Notes under the pieces: model-generated
The model's database searches: none
What the model saw: the letters and a program-made list of their open reading frames with translations, nothing else
What the model was told of the DNA's origin: nothing
Made by a program: the position numbers and the translations under genes
From: Mercurialis annua
Lineage: Eukaryota; Streptophyta; Magnoliopsida; Malpighiales; Euphorbiaceae
NCBI RefSeq assembly: GCF_937616625.2
Contig: NC_065570.1
Location: forward strand, 51,823,665-51,887,664
Direction of reading: 5' to 3'
Length of the DNA stretch: 64,000 nucleotides
Part shown: positions 33,949 to 43,945 of the stretch, piece by piece
Layout: every line of letters begins with the position of its first letter
Position numbering within the stretch: the stretch's first letter is position 1

Positions 33949-34129
33949 GTGCACATGTCTTTTTTAAACTTTTCTTTTTTATATATAAGGGGAAAAACTT
34001 ATGTTTGAGTTTTACAAAAGCCTAACCCAAACATAAGTGAAAAAACCCCTGAACCTCAACTTACAACAATGAAAAAAGCTTAAATAAAGGTAAACATAGA
34101 ACGCCCAAAAAGCTGCTTCTAACTTCCTG

Positions 34130-37100
34130 CTACTGGTAGTATTTCCTTAGCACTTGCGAGTTCCATGTTCGTGGTATGGTCTTACCAGACATAGAGGCCA
34201 AGTAATATGCTCCCCCTTTGCCGACCTGAACAACCCGGTATGGCCCTTCCCAATTTGCTTCTAATTTGCCTACCCCAGCATTTCCTTTTCCGATATCAGC
34301 TCTTCTACGCACAAGGTCGCCCAACTGAAAAACCTGAGGCTTGACTCGGTTGTTATGGTACCTGGCCATTCTTTGTTTATACGCTTCTATATAAGCAGAG
34401 GCCTTCTCCCTTCTCTCCTGAAGTAAATCCAGGCTCAGCCTTTGTTCTTCCTCATTTGTGGCTTCATTGAAAAACTGAACTCTTAGAGTAGGCATACCGA
34501 GCTCTACTGGTACCATGGCTTCGCATCCGTATGTTAGAGAGAATGGAGTTTCACCGGTTCCCTCTCGTGGTGTTGTTCGGTAAGCCCATAGCACGTTCTG
34601 CAGCTCCTCTACCCATTTCTTCTTCCTGGCGTCTAGCCTTGTTTTCAGTCCTTTTAAGATGGTCCGATTTGTTACCTCGGTCATGCCATTGCTCTGTGGG
34701 TGTGTCACTGAAGTGAACCGGAGATCGATTTCTGACTTGGCACAGAAAGCCTTGAACTTCTTGCAGTCGAACTGCTTCCCATTGTCAGCTATCAGAACTC
34801 GTGGGAGCCCAAATCGACAGACTATTTCTTTCCAAAAGAACTCTCTAACCCGAGCAGACGTAATGTCGCTTACTGCTTCTGCCTCGACCCACTTAGTAAA
34901 ATGGTCAATTGCCACGATGAGGAATTTCCTCTTCCGAGTCGCTGGCGGGAAAGGACCCAAGATATCAATTCCCCAGGTGGAGAAAGGCCAAGGACTGATG
35001 ATTGGAGATTGCTCGGTGGCCGGGGTGTGCCTTAAATTCTGGTGTTGTTGACATCTTTCACATTTTTTCACCAGATCTTCAGCTTGCTTAAGCATCAATG
35101 GCCAGTAGTATCCTTGCAGGACTACCTTTTTGACTAGTGATCTCGGTGCGATATGGGAACCGCATATGCCCTCATGCACTTCTTTCAAAACATATTCTCC
35201 TTCTTCGGCAGTTAAACATCGAGACCAAGGTCGGAGGAAAGCTTTTCTGTAGAGGGTCCCTTCTAAAAAGGCATAGTGCGGTGCTTGACATAGGATCTTA
35301 TAGGCCGCCCTCTTATCCTCTGGGAGGCTCCCTTCTGTTAGATACCGAGCAATGCCAGTCATCCATTCATCCAACGGTTGGGTAAGGAAAATTGTCTCGG
35401 GGTAATCTATACTCGATTGGGCGAGTGTGGAAAAATGCACTCCAGCTAGCCTCTCTCCTCGGGCAGCTGACTTGGCCAACCGATCAGCCTCTTCATTTTG
35501 AGACCGAGGTACTTGCTCAAACTCCCATTTTCCTCCACGATCGGATATTCGGTCAAGAAAATACTTTGCTCTATCCACGTACCTCCTCATTTCAGGATCT
35601 TTTGCTTCGAAAGTTCCTAAAATTTGCTTCACCACTAACTGTGAGTCACTCTTAATTAGTACTTGCTCTGCTTTGACTATGTTGGCCAACCGGAGTCCGG
35701 CCAAGAGTGCCTCGTATTCCGCCGCGTTGTTGGACGCTTTGAAACTGAATTTCACTGAGCTCCTCAATTCAACGCCCAATGGTCCTTTCAAGACTATACC
35801 GGCTCCGGCTCCTTCTAAATTGGATGCCCCATCCACCTCTAGGATCCAACTTATCAATTCTGTGTCTATTTCTGCTGGTTGATCATGAGTAGTTGCTTCA
35901 GCTACGAAATCTGCCAGAACTTGTGCTTTCAGGGCCGGCCTAGCTTCATACCTGATGTCAAATCCACTCATCTGGACTGACCATGAAGCCATTCTGCCCG
36001 AGGTTTCTGGTCGGTGCAATGCTTTCTTTAATGGCTGGTTGGTTCGTACAACGATTACGTGTGCCTCAAAATACCTCCTTAGCTTTAATGCTGCCGATCT
36101 GAGCGCCAAAGCAAATTTCTCGATTTTTGCGTATCGTACCTCGGGTCCTTTCAAGACCTTGCTGGTATAGTATATTGGTGTTTGGAGACCCAGCTCTTCC
36201 TTAACCAGGACTGCCGCTACCGTCTCATCTGCCACTGCAAGGTATAAGTACAGGATCTCCCCCGGCTCTGGCTTACCGAGCACTGGCGGAGTGCAAAGGT
36301 AAACCTTCAGCTCTTCAAATGCCTTTGCACATTCGTCATTCCATTGAAAGTTCTTTGTATTTTTCAATGTTTTGAAAAACGGCAGACACCTTTTTGCCGA
36401 GCAACTCATAAAACGCCCGAGCGCCGTCACACATCCATTTAACTTCTGCACTTCCTTCACCGACCGAGGTGCTTTCATCTCTCTGATTGCTTCGATTTTC
36501 ACTGGGTTGGCCTCTATCCCCTTCTCGGATACTACATGCCCCAAGAACTTCCCCGATCTTACCGCGAATACACACTTATCCGGGTTGAGCTTTATGTTGT
36601 ATTTCCTTAGCTTGGCAAAAGTCTCAGCGAGGTCCTTTGCGTGGCCCTCAATGCTTCTGGATTTTACTACTATGTCGTCGACGTATACCTCCACATTCCG
36701 CCCCAGCTGGTCGTCAAACACGTAATTCATTAACCTCTGGTAAGTTGCTCCAGCATTTTTCAATCCAAAAGGCATTTTCTGGTAACAAAATGTTCCCATG
36801 TCTGTGACAAAGGATGTTTTCTCTTCATCTTTTTCATCCATTGGCACCTGATGGTAACCCTGGGAGGCATCTAGAAATGCAAAAACCGCAAAACCGCAGG
36901 TTGCATCTACCAGCTGGTCAATGCTCGGTAGGGGGAAACTGTCCTTCGGGCAGGCATTGTTAAGATCGGTGTAATCTATACAAAGCCTCCATTTTCCATT
37001 CGCTTTTTTGATCAATACTGCGTTGGCGAGCCACTCCGAATGGTGGACCCTTCTGATAAAACCTGCTTTAAGCAGCTTGTCGACTTCTTCTTTGATCGCC

Positions 37101-39988
37101 ATTTGTTTTTCGAGAGAAAAAACCCTCTTCTTTTGCTTCACCGGCTTACAATTGGGATCAACTTTCAGCTTATGAGTTATGACTTGGGGATCTACCCCCC
37201 CGATCTCCTCCGGCTTATTAGAGAACTCGGATGCAAACTCCCTTATCTGTTGTATGACGGCTGCTCGGCCCTCTGATGGCCAATTTATGCCCATCTGTAC
37301 GGTCATGTCACTGTTAGGAAGTTGGACTGTTTCCAAGGGCTCGGGCGGCTTTTGACCCTTCTTTTCTTTCAGAGTGAGTTCAGGGGTCTCGATATTCATT
37401 GATTCTACGGCGGGCTGAATTGTGGTCATGTAGCATTCTCTAGATACCCTCTGGTCGCCTCGTATGGCGATTACTCCCTTCTCAGTCGGCACTTTCATCA
37501 TCACATATCTAATACAAGTGGCAGCACCTGTACTATACAACATAGGTCTACCCAGTATACCATTATAAGCTAGTGGCATATCGACAATCATAAAAAGAGT
37601 TTTTACCTGCCTTGTTGGTTCCGCCAAAATTCCAGCTCGTCCCTCCTTTTGTGGGATTTCGACACCGAGTATTAAGTCTAGCTCAATCATACCTTCCGGG
37701 CTTACAGGTGTTCCTCCTAGACCGAGGAGAGGAGTACTGACAGGTTTAAGCTCTGATCGGGTGCCTCCCAATTGTAAATACGCTGCCAAAGTTAGCAGAT
37801 TCACCGAACTCCCATCGTCTACGAGAAGTCGTCTTACCCATTTTAGTTGGATAACCGCCGAAATAACCAGAGCGTCCTCATGAGGGAACTCTACTCCCTT
37901 GCCATCCTCTAAAGAAAACGATACCTCGGGCCACCGGGGTCCCTCCATGACCGACATCACCGTTTTCTGTTTCTTCTTGCAACGTCTCTCTGAGCTTACA
38001 GTTCCTCCTGCTAGCGTATTAATCACTCCGGTTATTTGAGACCTCTTGGCCTGGGGATCAGGCTCCCGAGATGTACTAGGCTCATTTCGGACTGGGTTAG
38101 GTCGGCTCGTTGGTGGCTGTTGCGGGGGATTGGTGACGAAACCCTTCAACCTTCCTCTGCACACCATTCGATCCAGCTCTCTTCTCAAATTACCGCAATC
38201 TTTGGTCTCATGCCCGTGCCCCTCATGGAAATCACACCACTTTGTTTTATCTCCCTCTCTCGTCATCCGGGGTGGGTAAGAAATATACTCATTATTAGCT
38301 TTTATCCACATCAGGATCTGATCTCGGGGAGTATTTAACGGCACAAAATGCCTCTCCTGCCCTCTGTTGTCGATATAACTATCTTCGCCTCCTCCGATAT
38401 TGTAACTCGGTCTGAAGTTTGTAGTCTCTCCACTGTTTCGGCCAGGGCCACCCTGGAACTGGGGTCTCCCTCTCCCTCCTGGTTCATAATTGGATCGAAA
38501 ACGCTCCTGACTTCTCCCCCCTCCAGGGGAGGTGTGCTTCTGGGTATTTGGTACCGAGCTGGGTGCCTGCCTCTGTCGCTCCTCATCTAAATTCATATAA
38601 TTCCATGCTCGGTCCATAAGTTCAGTGTATGTCTCCACTGGGTTAGTTATGAGACTGTCCCGGAACGATCCCATAGTGGTGTTATCTTTCATGGCGTCAA
38701 TGGCTGTATCATCAATGAGATTTTCCACTTGGACCGCTTCCGAGTTGAAACGAGATATGTAATCCTTCAGACTTTCTCCCGGCTTCTGAAAACATTTCTT
38801 TAAGTCGGAGGACTTTTTCTTCCTCTGTATGCTCGGAGCAAAGTGCGTTTTAAAAGCTAGAGCCAAAGCTTGGAAACTTTCAATGGATCCATCCGCCAGA
38901 CTTTGATACCAATTCTGCGCAGCATCAACCAAGGTGGTCGGGAAGATCTTACAGATGGAGGCATCAGAAACGTTCTGAACACTCATTGATACCTGAAAAC
39001 AATTTAGATGTGTCATTGGATCAGTTTTTCCATTATACTGCTTTATAGTGGGGTATTTAAACTTATCTGGGAATGGCTCGTCGAGGATAGCTCGGCTGAG
39101 GGGGCTTCCTATGCCAAGTAAGGTAACCGGTCTCGACACAGCTTTGTTCCCCTTCTGCTTGGCTAGTTCAGCCTGGACCAGTCGTGTGACTTCAGCACCT
39201 ATCGATTTCCTGTCCGGGTGGTCGTTGCCCGAGCTATGTACACTTTCAGCTACTTCCTTCCTAGCTGGCGGGACTCCTGCCCTAGCAGCCTGCAGAGGTT
39301 CCACCACCGGATCTGGCACTTCTCTTCCCAAGCCGGTTGTATTACGCGGTCTATCCGGTGGTAGGTCCTCTCCGTGCAATCCCTCCCTTGGAGGAATAGG
39401 AGCGTTCTGGCCTTCTGCTCCCAGAACTGTAGCACCTTCAGCAGGTATACCCCGACCTCCGGTCACCCGTGTTGTGCTTGGATGCACTGGGGTTGGAGTC
39501 GTAGCGGCGTTGTATCCTGGGTAATACTGGGCCATGACAGCAAGATGCATTTGCTGGGCCTGATGCAACTGGCGAGCCATGTATTCCAGATATTCTTGAG
39601 CTTGTAAGACCGCCGGGGGTATATCTTGCCCAGAAACCGTTCCCGTTCCGATTGGCACCGGTGTAGTGTCTACCGGAAAACTGAGTTGAGTGGGAGGTAA
39701 CGTGTTGTGGAGGAAGCTCTGTGGAACGGTGGTCCCTGGGGTGGATAGAGTGGTATGACCAGTATCGGAGGTGAATGGGCTCACCCTAGGATAGTTCTCC
39801 ATCCCATACGCGGGCATAAAACCAGCTCCGCTGCCAGAGGCCCTGGACCCTCCCATCTGCGTGTTGGCCGGAGGTGTTAAACCAGTGATCACGGAAGTAC
39901 GACCACTGGCAGAACTTCCTCCAACCGGAGTAGTATCCGCGACCGTCTCCAGAGGGTCTATCCTCTCAATGCTAGGGTCATTAGCCAT
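34130..39988 (-). CDS. Tat gag-pol polyprotein, complete
   Basis: 1,952 residues in one frame. Gag at about 300-480, with a CDFHEGHGHETKDC zinc-knuckle-like motif at 585-598. Protease active site LLVDDGSS at 721-728. Reverse transcriptase about 955-1150 with VYVDD at 1101-1105. The original RNase H (about 1230-1365) is degenerate; a second, archaeal-type RNase H (about 1380-1510) has D1386, E1425 and D1448. Integrase has an HHCC finger about 1605-1647 and catalytic D1675, D1735 and E1771. No chromodomain follows. The low-complexity first 250 residues are Pro/Thr/Gly-rich. The first in-frame Met at 39988 lies 74 nt inside the primer site, a suitable start. No stops or shifts, so it is probably functional. 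Confidence 0.96.
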   Translation of the reverse strand: MANDPSIERIDPLETVADTTPVGGSSASGRTSVITGLTPPANTQMGGSRASGSGAGFMPAYGMENYPRVSPFTSDTGHTTLSTPGTTVPQSFLHNTLPPTQLSFPVDTTPVPIGTGTVSGQDIPPAVLQAQEYLEYMARQLHQAQQMHLAVMAQYYPGYNAATTPTPVHPSTTRVTGGRGIPAEGATVLGAEGQNAPIPPREGLHGEDLPPDRPRNTTGLGREVPDPVVEPLQAARAGVPPARKEVAESVHSSGNDHPDRKSIGAEVTRLVQAELAKQKGNKAVSRPVTLLGIGSPLSRAILDEPFPDKFKYPTIKQYNGKTDPMTHLNCFQVSMSVQNVSDASICKIFPTTLVDAAQNWYQSLADGSIESFQALALAFKTHFAPSIQRKKKSSDLKKCFQKPGESLKDYISRFNSEAVQVENLIDDTAIDAMKDNTTMGSFRDSLITNPVETYTELMDRAWNYMNLDEERQRQAPSSVPNTQKHTSPGGGRSQERFRSNYEPGGRGRPQFQGGPGRNSGETTNFRPSYNIGGGEDSYIDNRGQERHFVPLNTPRDQILMWIKANNEYISYPPRMTREGDKTKWCDFHEGHGHETKDCGNLRRELDRMVCRGRLKGFVTNPPQQPPTSRPNPVRNEPSTSREPDPQAKRSQITGVINTLAGGTVSSERRCKKKQKTVMSVMEGPRWPEVSFSLEDGKGVEFPHEDALVISAVIQLKWVRRLLVDDGSSVNLLTLAAYLQLGGTRSELKPVSTPLLGLGGTPVSPEGMIELDLILGVEIPQKEGRAGILAEPTRQVKTLFMIVDMPLAYNGILGRPMLYSTGAATCIRYVMMKVPTEKGVIAIRGDQRVSRECYMTTIQPAVESMNIETPELTLKEKKGQKPPEPLETVQLPNSDMTVQMGINWPSEGRAAVIQQIREFASEFSNKPEEIGGVDPQVITHKLKVDPNCKPVKQKKRVFSLEKQMAIKEEVDKLLKAGFIRRVHHSEWLANAVLIKKANGKWRLCIDYTDLNNACPKDSFPLPSIDQLVDATCGFAVFAFLDASQGYHQVPMDEKDEEKTSFVTDMGTFCYQKMPFGLKNAGATYQRLMNYVFDDQLGRNVEVYVDDIVVKSRSIEGHAKDLAETFAKLRKYNIKLNPDKCVFAVRSGKFLGHVVSEKGIEANPVKIEAIREMKAPRSVKEVQKLNGCVTALGRFMSCSAKRCLPFFKTLKNTKNFQWNDECAKAFEELKVYLCTPPVLGKPEPGEILYLYLAVADETVAAVLVKEELGLQTPIYYTSKVLKGPEVRYAKIEKFALALRSAALKLRRYFEAHVIVVRTNQPLKKALHRPETSGRMASWSVQMSGFDIRYEARPALKAQVLADFVAEATTHDQPAEIDTELISWILEVDGASNLEGAGAGIVLKGPLGVELRSSVKFSFKASNNAAEYEALLAGLRLANIVKAEQVLIKSDSQLVVKQILGTFEAKDPEMRRYVDRAKYFLDRISDRGGKWEFEQVPRSQNEEADRLAKSAARGERLAGVHFSTLAQSSIDYPETIFLTQPLDEWMTGIARYLTEGSLPEDKRAAYKILCQAPHYAFLEGTLYRKAFLRPWSRCLTAEEGEYVLKEVHEGICGSHIAPRSLVKKVVLQGYYWPLMLKQAEDLVKKCERCQQHQNLRHTPATEQSPIISPWPFSTWGIDILGPFPPATRKRKFLIVAIDHFTKWVEAEAVSDITSARVREFFWKEIVCRFGLPRVLIADNGKQFDCKKFKAFCAKSEIDLRFTSVTHPQSNGMTEVTNRTILKGLKTRLDARKKKWVEELQNVLWAYRTTPREGTGETPFSLTYGCEAMVPVELGMPTLRVQFFNEATNEEEQRLSLDLLQERREKASAYIEAYKQRMARYHNNRVKPQVFQLGDLVRRRADIGKGNAGVGKLEANWEGPYRVVQVGKGGAYYLASMSGKTIPRTWNSQVLRKYYQ

Positions 39989-40061
39989 TGTTTTTCAATC
40001 AGAATCGCGCAACAATGTCACAAACTCAGATAAAAGAAGAGAAAATGGGATATTTAAACGT

Positions 40062-40079
40062 TTCCCACAGACGGCGCCA
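40062..40079 (-). promoter_or_regulatory. Tat primer-binding site
   Basis: Minus strand TGGCGCCGTCTGTGGGAA, two nucleotides from the 5' LTR end. The TGGCGCC start is typical of plant Gypsy elements of this group, complementary to a tRNA 3' end. Confidence 0.85.
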
Positions 40080-40081
40080 AG

Positions 40082-40695
40082 TGATAAATCATCAACGCCT
40101 GGACCGGTCAGATGAACCTGAAAGAACAAGAACACAGAAAGTCAGACGAAGAACCGGTGGAGGTCACCGGTAATTCGCTCCGACGATCAAGTCAGTATTT
40201 GCTTGGAGAAGAAGAAAGAAGAAGAGAAAAGAAGAGAAAAGAGTGTAGAGTGAGAAAAAAGAGTACCTTTAGGGTTTTTGATAAGGTGGTTTATATAGGT
40301 TTACCTGGCACGTGTGTTCCATAGTGGATCCCTGCTCTTCTTTTGGTCCCCACAAAATCGGTTACCTGACGTGGTTTCTTTTTGGTACGTCTCGTTTGTC
40401 GAGTGAGATATGCGTCGCATAGAATCTTCTTAAGTGTCAGGGAAAACTGTCAGAGTTTGTTATCGTGGATGTTTAATTCGGTTTGCGGGTATGCTCGGTA
40501 GGAAATCAGTTCTATTATTTGATGATGTTCTACTCCGGGATATGTGAATCAAGATCTGGTTACCTTTCAACTTTCCTCTTTAGTAAGTCGGTTGCGTTAA
40601 TCATTAGACACCGGGTTCCCTTATTTGCCTGATCTGGTGTAATCCGGTATGATAGAGGCTATTTTACCGCCTACGTATCTCGGGACTCGTTATCA
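40082..40695 (-). repeat. Tat 5' LTR (promoter copy)
   Basis: 614 bp, identical by eye to 29181-29794. Sense TATA box TATATAAA at 40290-40297 (complement). It drives transcription leftwards through gag-pol and across the antisense gene. Confidence 0.95.
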
Positions 40696-40722
40696 ATGTT
40701 CATAAACTCATCGAGTGGGAAT
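40696..40722 (-). pseudogene. 5' half of the Argonaute exon split by the Tat insertion
   Basis: Reads (minus strand) FPLDEF followed by M, then the target duplicate AACAT (40696-40700). The reading continues exactly at 29180 with NMKSVIEYFQEIY and on to LPCLQVGNQ...NYLPME, ending at 29064. Removing the element and one target copy restores the exon frame, which fixes the insertion point inside a PAZ-region codon. Confidence 0.93.
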
Positions 40723-40987
40723 CTATCAAAGGCCAAGAAAAGAATATTTTACAGCTTCTAATGTGACAATATGTATAACAGATAGAAGAAGAAAATTGTA
40801 CATCAGCTCTCTTGTCGGCTGTGTTGTCAACCCTGAATTTCGATACTTTCTTCGGACATTTCCTCTATGGGTTACTTCAACTTTGACACCTCTAAGGTAT
40901 TTCTGTACCTGCAACATCAATTTAAAATGAACTACATGTCTCACCATTTTGAAATTTAAATTCTTAGCATTTACAGTTACAAATCAT

Positions 40988-41085
40988 AAAGATGGGCTAG
41001 CTCAAGCGGTAAAGTGCCCTACCTAAGACCGAGAGGTCCTGGGTTTGAGTCGCCACGAAAAAATGAAAAAGCCACATTTTTTAGA
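40988..41085 (+). mobile_element. tRNA-derived SINE-like sequence in an Argonaute intron
   Basis: GGGCTAGCTCAAGCGGTAAA resembles an A box and GGTCCTGGGTTTGAGTC a pol III B box; an A-rich tail follows (41060 on). It lies between two Argonaute exons. Not a functional tRNA gene, since the acceptor stem does not close. Confidence 0.5.
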
Positions 41086-41885
41086 ACAATATGTTAAAAA
41101 TATAGAGTTTCTGAAGTGTTTCTAGAAACGAATAAAAAAACTAGATGGGAAGTTTTTCATGCAACACAGTGCATATCTAGTGATCCTTATTAAAAAGGAA
41201 AACAATGGCATAACTTAACACGATCTGTATCCGAATCCGACAATGGCCTTGTATACACATGTTTGCCCAACAATTGAGCAACAAAATCAATAACAAGGAG
41301 TGGCTTAATGAATGCAGTTGCAGACATGTCTAAACAACAGAAAACATAAACACAGAACAAACATTAGAATATCAGAACTATAAATCCTCAATTATGTAGA
41401 ATACTACAAAGCAAATTCCCTTAATTACCAATATTTAATGATAATACCATCTGAGTTGGTCTTATACTTTGGTAGAACCCTCTCCATGATTCTAATCCTT
41501 CTTTGAGCCGCTGCGGTTTCCTGATATCAGGGGAATAAAATGTCCTTCCAATCCAATTGAGACATATCTAAGCACATATGCAAATATAACAACAATTAGT
41601 TCAAATAATTAAAGAAACAAAAATCTGAATTATTAACCTTTGAGCTGCAAAATTCTCTGAGAACAATGTCAATAACAGTAATTGCTTCTTGAGCTGTATT
41701 GACTGGTTTTCCAGAAAGAAAATCACGCAATTGAATCATACTAGCAACTGCTTCAAACTTAATTGTCACTCTAAAGTCTTTTTTCCTGTAATACATGCAA
41801 TTAACCAAAATCACCTAAGTAAAATTTCAGGAATTTTAGATGGTTAAAATATTTTGCGGGTATTTTAGGCATTTTGTGCCTTTGT

Positions 41886-42236
41886 TAGGGGTGTGCACAG
41901 ATCCTGGTTATCTCCAAAACCGGACCGAAAATATCCAGGATCAAAAAATATCCGTTGACCATTGATTTTTCCCGAACCGAACCGTACCAAAAATGTTATT
42001 GGTACGGTTCTGGGTCTTTTATAAATAACCGTACCGGAAACCGAACCAAAAAATAAAAATATCTGTTGACCATTTTATTTCCCCGTATCGAACCGTACTA
42101 AAAAATAAAATCTCCGAACCGAATCGAATCGATTAATGGTACGGATCCGGAGATCCAATTTTTGATATCCCCGACTTTTAATTTGGTTTTGGAGATTTGT
42201 CAATTCCCGGATTTCCCGGAACCGTGCTCACCTCTA
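41886..42236. mobile_element. hAT-like MITE
   Basis: TIRs TAGGGGTGTGCAC on the left and GTGCTCACCTCTA on the right, the style of hAT MITEs. Flanks share CTTTGT but an 8-bp duplication is not clean. The interior is made of imperfect inverted runs of GGTACGGTTC and GAACCGTACC. It sits where the missing 5' part of the Argonaute gene would be. Confidence 0.6.
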
Positions 42237-42280
42237 CTTTGTAACCAACATTTCATTTACATTTTTTCTAATTTTTATTT

Positions 42281-42586
42281 GGCCAAATGAAAAAAAAAAG
42301 ACCAAACCTTTAAAGAAAATTTCACAAAAGTTTAAAATTTTAAATTTAATCCAATTTATCCTGAAACACGTGATTTCATTTCAATAATGTCCAATTACAT
42401 GATTTTACTCATGTGGCGCCTACGTGACGCTGATGTGGCATGTCACACATCAAAGCCACATAAGCAAAATTGCATAATTGGACATAATTGAAACGAAATC
42501 ACGCGTTTCAGTACAAATGGATAAAATTGAAAATTTCAGATTTTTGAAACTTTCATTTAGATTTGGCCGTTTTTAGTCATTTGACG
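42281..42586. mobile_element. MULE-like foldback MITE
   Basis: Left terminus GGCCAAATGA, right terminus TCATTTGACG, with arms inverted over ~100 bp. 9-bp target duplication TTTTTATTT at 42272-42280 and 42587-42595. 306 bp. Confidence 0.75.
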
Positions 42587-42706
42587 TTTTTATTTTCATT
42601 ACAGTGGAAGATTATTCAGCCATTTTATACGAAATTTTACTTATGTGGCAATATAAAATTACTTTTTAACCCAGTTTTTTCACATAAGAACACCACATAA
42701 ACTAAT

Positions 42707-43371
42707 GAGGAAATTACACCATTTACCAAAAAAAATGAAAATAATTACAAAAGTATATGTTGATTTTTTTCATTTACAAAAATATTAATAATATTTACAA
42801 AAGTACAAAAAAATAAAAAATAATATCAAACATACGGTGTATACTGTGGGTATAATGTTAGTATACTAATAAACTAACATTATATCAACATTGTACCAAA
42901 ATTATACCAACATTATACATACTGAGATTTTATTAATATTAAATAAAAATTTACCAAAATTACATCAAATCGTATACTGAAAATTAAATTAATAATATAC
43001 CAAAATTATACCATCAGTATACCAAGAGTATACACATTCTCTAGTTCATTACCAACTATAGTGAAAAATACACATAAAAAAAATACATGTTATCAACTAG
43101 AAAATATATATAAAAATTTATAATCAATATACCAAAGATATACTGAAATTATACCAATAATAAACCAAATATTGTTTTTAAATTATCTAATTTATAGTTT
43201 TAATATTCCAAAATTATACCGACATTATACAAATCGTACTTTTGTAATTAATTTTTATTTTTTGATACTTTTGTAATTAATTTTAAATCAGTCGTATTTT
43301 TGTAAATAAAAAAAGTTTACATGTACTTTTGTAAATATTTTCAAAATTTTAGGTACTTTTGTCATCGTCCC
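42707..43371. mobile_element. MULE-like foldback MITE
   Basis: Arms are diverged inverted repeats (GAAAATAATTACAAAAGTAT on the left, complement of GTACTTTTGTAAATATTTTC on the right). 9-bp target duplication TAAACTAAT at 42698-42706 and 43372-43380. 665 bp; the interior repeats ATTATACCA-type motifs. Non-coding. Confidence 0.75.
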
Positions 43372-43380
43372 TAAACTAAT

Positions 43381-43945
43381 TGCTTAGGCCCCTTTAAATT
43401 GAATGAACTCTTTAAAATTATGTGAAATTTATTTGTAATTTCAAATTTTTGTGTTGTCAATAAATAAATGTAGTAAAACAATTTTTGATATTGAAATTCT
43501 AAAATTGGATTTATAATTTGAAGTATTGTAAATCCAATTAAAATATGTGGAATTTGTAAATGAATTTCAAAGAATTTAAAAAATAATTTTGTTTAACTAA
43601 ATTGTTCTTATTTTATAGAACTACTTATTTTCATTTTTTGTTACTACTTTTTTTCTTTAATTTTTTTTTAATTTCTATTTTATTTTTTTAATATATAGTT
43701 TTACAAATTGTGGAAACAATTTACTACTTATTTGGACTCTTCAATCTTCAGAATTATGGACACGGTTCTAGACAGAAAATCCAACAGAGATTGTGCACGT
43801 GGTCGCTATATTCGCACGTGAGACAAGGAAAGCAGGAGCTCAAATAGGCGCGACAGCTCAGAGAATAAAAACGACAAACTCTCCTGCTCCGGTGACAATT
43901 GCCGGCGAATTATTTGTAATCAATTAAATAAAAAGAGAAAGGAAA
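43381..43945 (+). promoter_or_regulatory. Upstream region of the RRM gene
   Basis: AT-rich, ending in a purine-rich leader (AAAAAGAGAAAGGAAA) directly before the ATG. No convincing TATA box; the transcript start cannot be placed. Confidence 0.4.

Larger units (their letters stand above)
29181..40695 (-). mobile_element. Ty3/Gypsy Tat-lineage retrotransposon, apparently intact
   Basis: 11,515 bp on the minus strand. LTRs 29181-29794 and 40082-40695 are both 614 bp and I found no difference between them. Target duplication ATGTT at 29176-29180 and 40696-40700. The primer site, uninterrupted gag-pol, polypurine tract, tandem-repeat spacer and an extra gene in the opposite sense downstream of pol are all present. 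Two RNase H domains plus an antisense extra ORF are hallmarks of the Tat clade. Everything needed for mobility seems intact, so the insertion must be very recent. Confidence 0.97.
25199..41785 (-). pseudogene. Argonaute (AGO1-like) pseudogene, 5'-truncated, split by Tat element
   Basis: Twenty minus-strand exons are recognisable by AGO1-type protein similarity: 41638-41785, 41429-41567, 41220-41329, 40802-40908, 40701-40722 plus 29064-29180 (one exon, split), 28864-28980, 28650-28761, 28495-28566, 28299-28420, 28060-28219, 27803-27924, 27577-27714, 27234-27370, 27042-27102, 26879-26942, 26662-26797, 26439-26512, 26229-26323, 26090-26121 and 25199-25368. They cover the N-PAZ linker, PAZ, MID and PIWI (GADVTHP, RDGVSEGQF, PAHYHV) down to the terminal MFYC. 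The N-terminal exons are absent. Lesions: TGA in QC-stop-LTKHV (27803-27924); TAG, TAG and TGA in the RDGVSEGQ exon; TGA for Arg in HLAAY-stop-ARF (25199-25368); a 4-nt insertion in 28650-28761, whose acceptor reads AT instead of AG; a 1-nt loss in 28299-28420; a frame change in 28060-28219; and mismatched phase between the first two exons. An intact copy would be the small-RNA-guided slicer. Confidence 0.93.

Noticed and set aside
33555..34008. Repetitive EPFLGRP / GSGRPKK proteins
   Set aside because: A 21-bp minisatellite keeps both strands open; there is no proper start context and no non-repeat domain.
40726..40947. 73-codon ORF with [13 protein letters not shown]
   Set aside because: An Argonaute exon read on through its donor into the intron.
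40988..41060. Candidate tRNA gene
   Set aside because: It has A and B boxes but no closing acceptor stem, and an A-rich tail: SINE.
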